In this document: in pieces, positions 62,978 through 64,000 of the stretch
Layout of the letters: each line of letters starts with the position of its first letter
Position numbering within the stretch: the stretch's first letter is position 1
NCBI GenBank assembly: GCA_021773115.1
Contig: JAJFKS010000003.1
Span: 124,001-188,000, forward strand
From: Woeseiaceae bacterium
GTDB taxonomy: Bacteria > Pseudomonadota > Gammaproteobacteria > Steroidobacterales > Woeseiaceae
Length of the DNA stretch: 64,000 nucleotides
Direction of reading: 5' to 3'
Translations under genes and position numbers: made by a program
Notes under the pieces: generated by a model
Seen by the model: only the letters and a program-made list of their open reading frames with translations
The model's database searches: none
Told to the model about the DNA's origin: nothing

Positions 62978-64000
62978 GACGGGTGCGCCATTCTTGCAGC
63001 AATTTATCCCTGTTGCCGAACAGACCCGCAGTGGATGATGCACTAAAATCGATTTCTGCAAGTTCGAAGTAGGCGTTTCGTGCGACCGGCATGAACATCT
63101 TGTGCCCCGCCGTCGCCGGAGACTTTCCGTCACCGTGCACGAGCCCAGCTCCTTTAAGCGGTCTTGGAACAAAAAGGGCATCCATCCACACCAGGCCCAT
63201 GCTTGATGAATTAACGCGATGTACCCAGCGAGACGTTGCAAAGTAGGCTCGGGCGCCCTTCGCGTCGAAGGCGACTTCCCGAACATCGGACGGTAGCTGC
63301 AACTTTGCCTCAGCGATTCGTCCTTCCGAGAGAATGAACTGACTGGCGACATTGGCGAGGTCAACCAGGATCAGGTGGTCTCCTCGCGGCGAGGCCTTGA
63401 GCAAACGGATACCTTGCGGACTCTGGAACAATTGCTGCGTGCTCCAGTTGCCGTCGCTGTTGCGGCCAAGCAATTGCAACGCCCCGTTCTGATCGCCGAT
63501 ATACAGGGCATCATCCGTCGCGAAGCTGAGTCCGGTGTAGAGCACGCCCGAATCGTATTCAGTCACGATCGTGCCGTCCGAGGTATCAACAATCGATACC
63601 CGGCTACCATTCAATACACCGGCGAATTGACCACCAGGCGACATCGCAAGCTGTGACGCCGGGGGACCGTCGATCTCGACAACAAATGCCAGGGGTTGAC
63701 CATTCGACGCTTGCCAGACTCGCATCGAATTGTCTTCAGCGACGCTGGCGATCAGCTGTCCGGCGGGATCGATGGCCAAAAGATTCACCTCGGCGCGATG
63801 GCCAACGAAACTGATATCGTTGCTCAACGCTACGAGATCCTCAAAGCTGCTGCCGGTCGGAAGTACATGAACATGCCCACTTGGATCACCAATGGCCACG
63901 AACCGTCCATCGGGTGATGCTGCGAGCGTTCGATCACCGGACGGACTCCAGACAAGATGATCGTCAGATTGCTGAACGCGGCTCTCGGCAACATGTGTGC
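62949..64000 (-). CDS. WD40-like beta-propeller protein (N-terminus beyond window)
   Basis: About 350 visible codons; the frame remains open to the window edge, so the start is outside. Repeats have the WD-like pattern (G..LIASVAEDNSMRVWQASNG, LAMSPGGQFAGVLNGSRVSIVDT, LVWSPSGDRTLAASPDGRFVAIGDPSG upstream of 63899). A propeller of at least five blades is likely. The C-terminal tail LFGNRDKLLQEWRTRLS is helical. No catalytic motif is seen; the function is unknown. The stop overlaps the end of the convergent MFS-PlsC gene by 29 nt. Confidence 0.7.
   Translation of the reverse strand, partial: THVAESRVQQSDDHLVWSPSGDRTLAASPDGRFVAIGDPSGHVHVLPTGSSFEDLVALSNDISFVGHRAEVNLLAIDPAGQLIASVAEDNSMRVWQASNGQPLAFVVEIDGPPASQLAMSPGGQFAGVLNGSRVSIVDTSDGTIVTEYDSGVLYTGLSFATDDALYIGDQNGALQLLGRNSDGNWSTQQLFQSPQGIRLLKASPRGDHLILVDLANVASQFILSEGRIAEAKLQLPSDVREVAFDAKGARAYFATSRWVHRVNSSSMGLVWMDALFVPRPLKGAGLVHGDGKSPATAGHKMFMPVARNAYFELAEIDFSASSTAGLFGNRDKLLQEWRTRLSADPPEEF

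Overview
The window is a gene-dense stretch of about 57% GC chromosome from a Gram-negative bacterium, most likely a marine or sediment gammaproteobacterium. It shows two TonB-dependent receptors, lipoboxes, an ExbB/ExbD/TonB-like energy module, FeoAB, LepB, a P-II protein and complete branched-chain acyl-CoA degradation genes. A Woeseiaceae/Steroidobacterales-like origin would fit, but that placement is a guess from gene content. No rRNA, tRNA, CRISPR array, integrase, transposase or phage gene was recognised; this looks like core or metabolic chromosome rather than an island.

Layout. 1-9.4 kb: DppBCDF-type peptide ABC transporter on the plus strand facing a minus-strand set of a TonB receptor, a SAM methyltransferase and a Tat-lipoprotein binding protein; together they could carry a peptide-like substrate from outside to cytoplasm. 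A glutathione transferase follows. 9.4-14.2 kb: iron handling, with a standalone EncFtn-type ferritin lacking a cargo tail or an adjacent encapsulin, and feoAB behind a clear Fur box. 14.2-23.4 kb: deoxynucleoside kinase, Hpt, then an operon of a two-part sodium:solute symporter, an exported M20 peptidase and a CDF metal exporter, followed by FAH-family, amidohydrolase and glyoxalase II-like genes. 23.4-27.3 kb: a TPP-riboswitch operon that looks like complete thiamine salvage: outer-membrane receptor, YkoF-like binder, PnuT-type transporter and thiamine kinase.

27.3-39.6 kb: acyl-CoA catabolism. An IcmF-type fused B12 mutase heads an operon with a crotonase, an acyl-CoA dehydrogenase and a 3-hydroxyisobutyrate dehydrogenase-like protein. 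It is divergent from a TetR regulator across a perfect 10-bp inverted repeat. Next come liuA and liuB with a MaoC hydratase and a crotonase; the biotin carboxylase subunit liuD and the lyase liuE are not here. 39.6-44.7 kb is mixed: LuxR regulator, membrane desaturase, P-II, signal peptidase I, MAPEG protein, deoxyinosine glycosylase, methyltransferase-like protein.

44.8-54.5 kb is the most unusual part. One minus-strand cluster encodes a TlpA thioredoxin, a periplasmic coiled-coil protein, two large TPR proteins, a TPR lipoprotein, a small exported acidic protein, an ExbB/TolQ channel, two ExbD/TolR proteins (one without the proton-carrying Asp) and an AgmX/PglI-type TonB-like protein. It reads as a proton-motive-force-driven envelope machine of unknown role. 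54.7-64 kb: ApbE, divergent LemA plus M48 protease, a SYLF protein, an MscS channel, a lipoprotein, an MFS-PlsC fusion, and a beta-propeller protein cut by the window edge.
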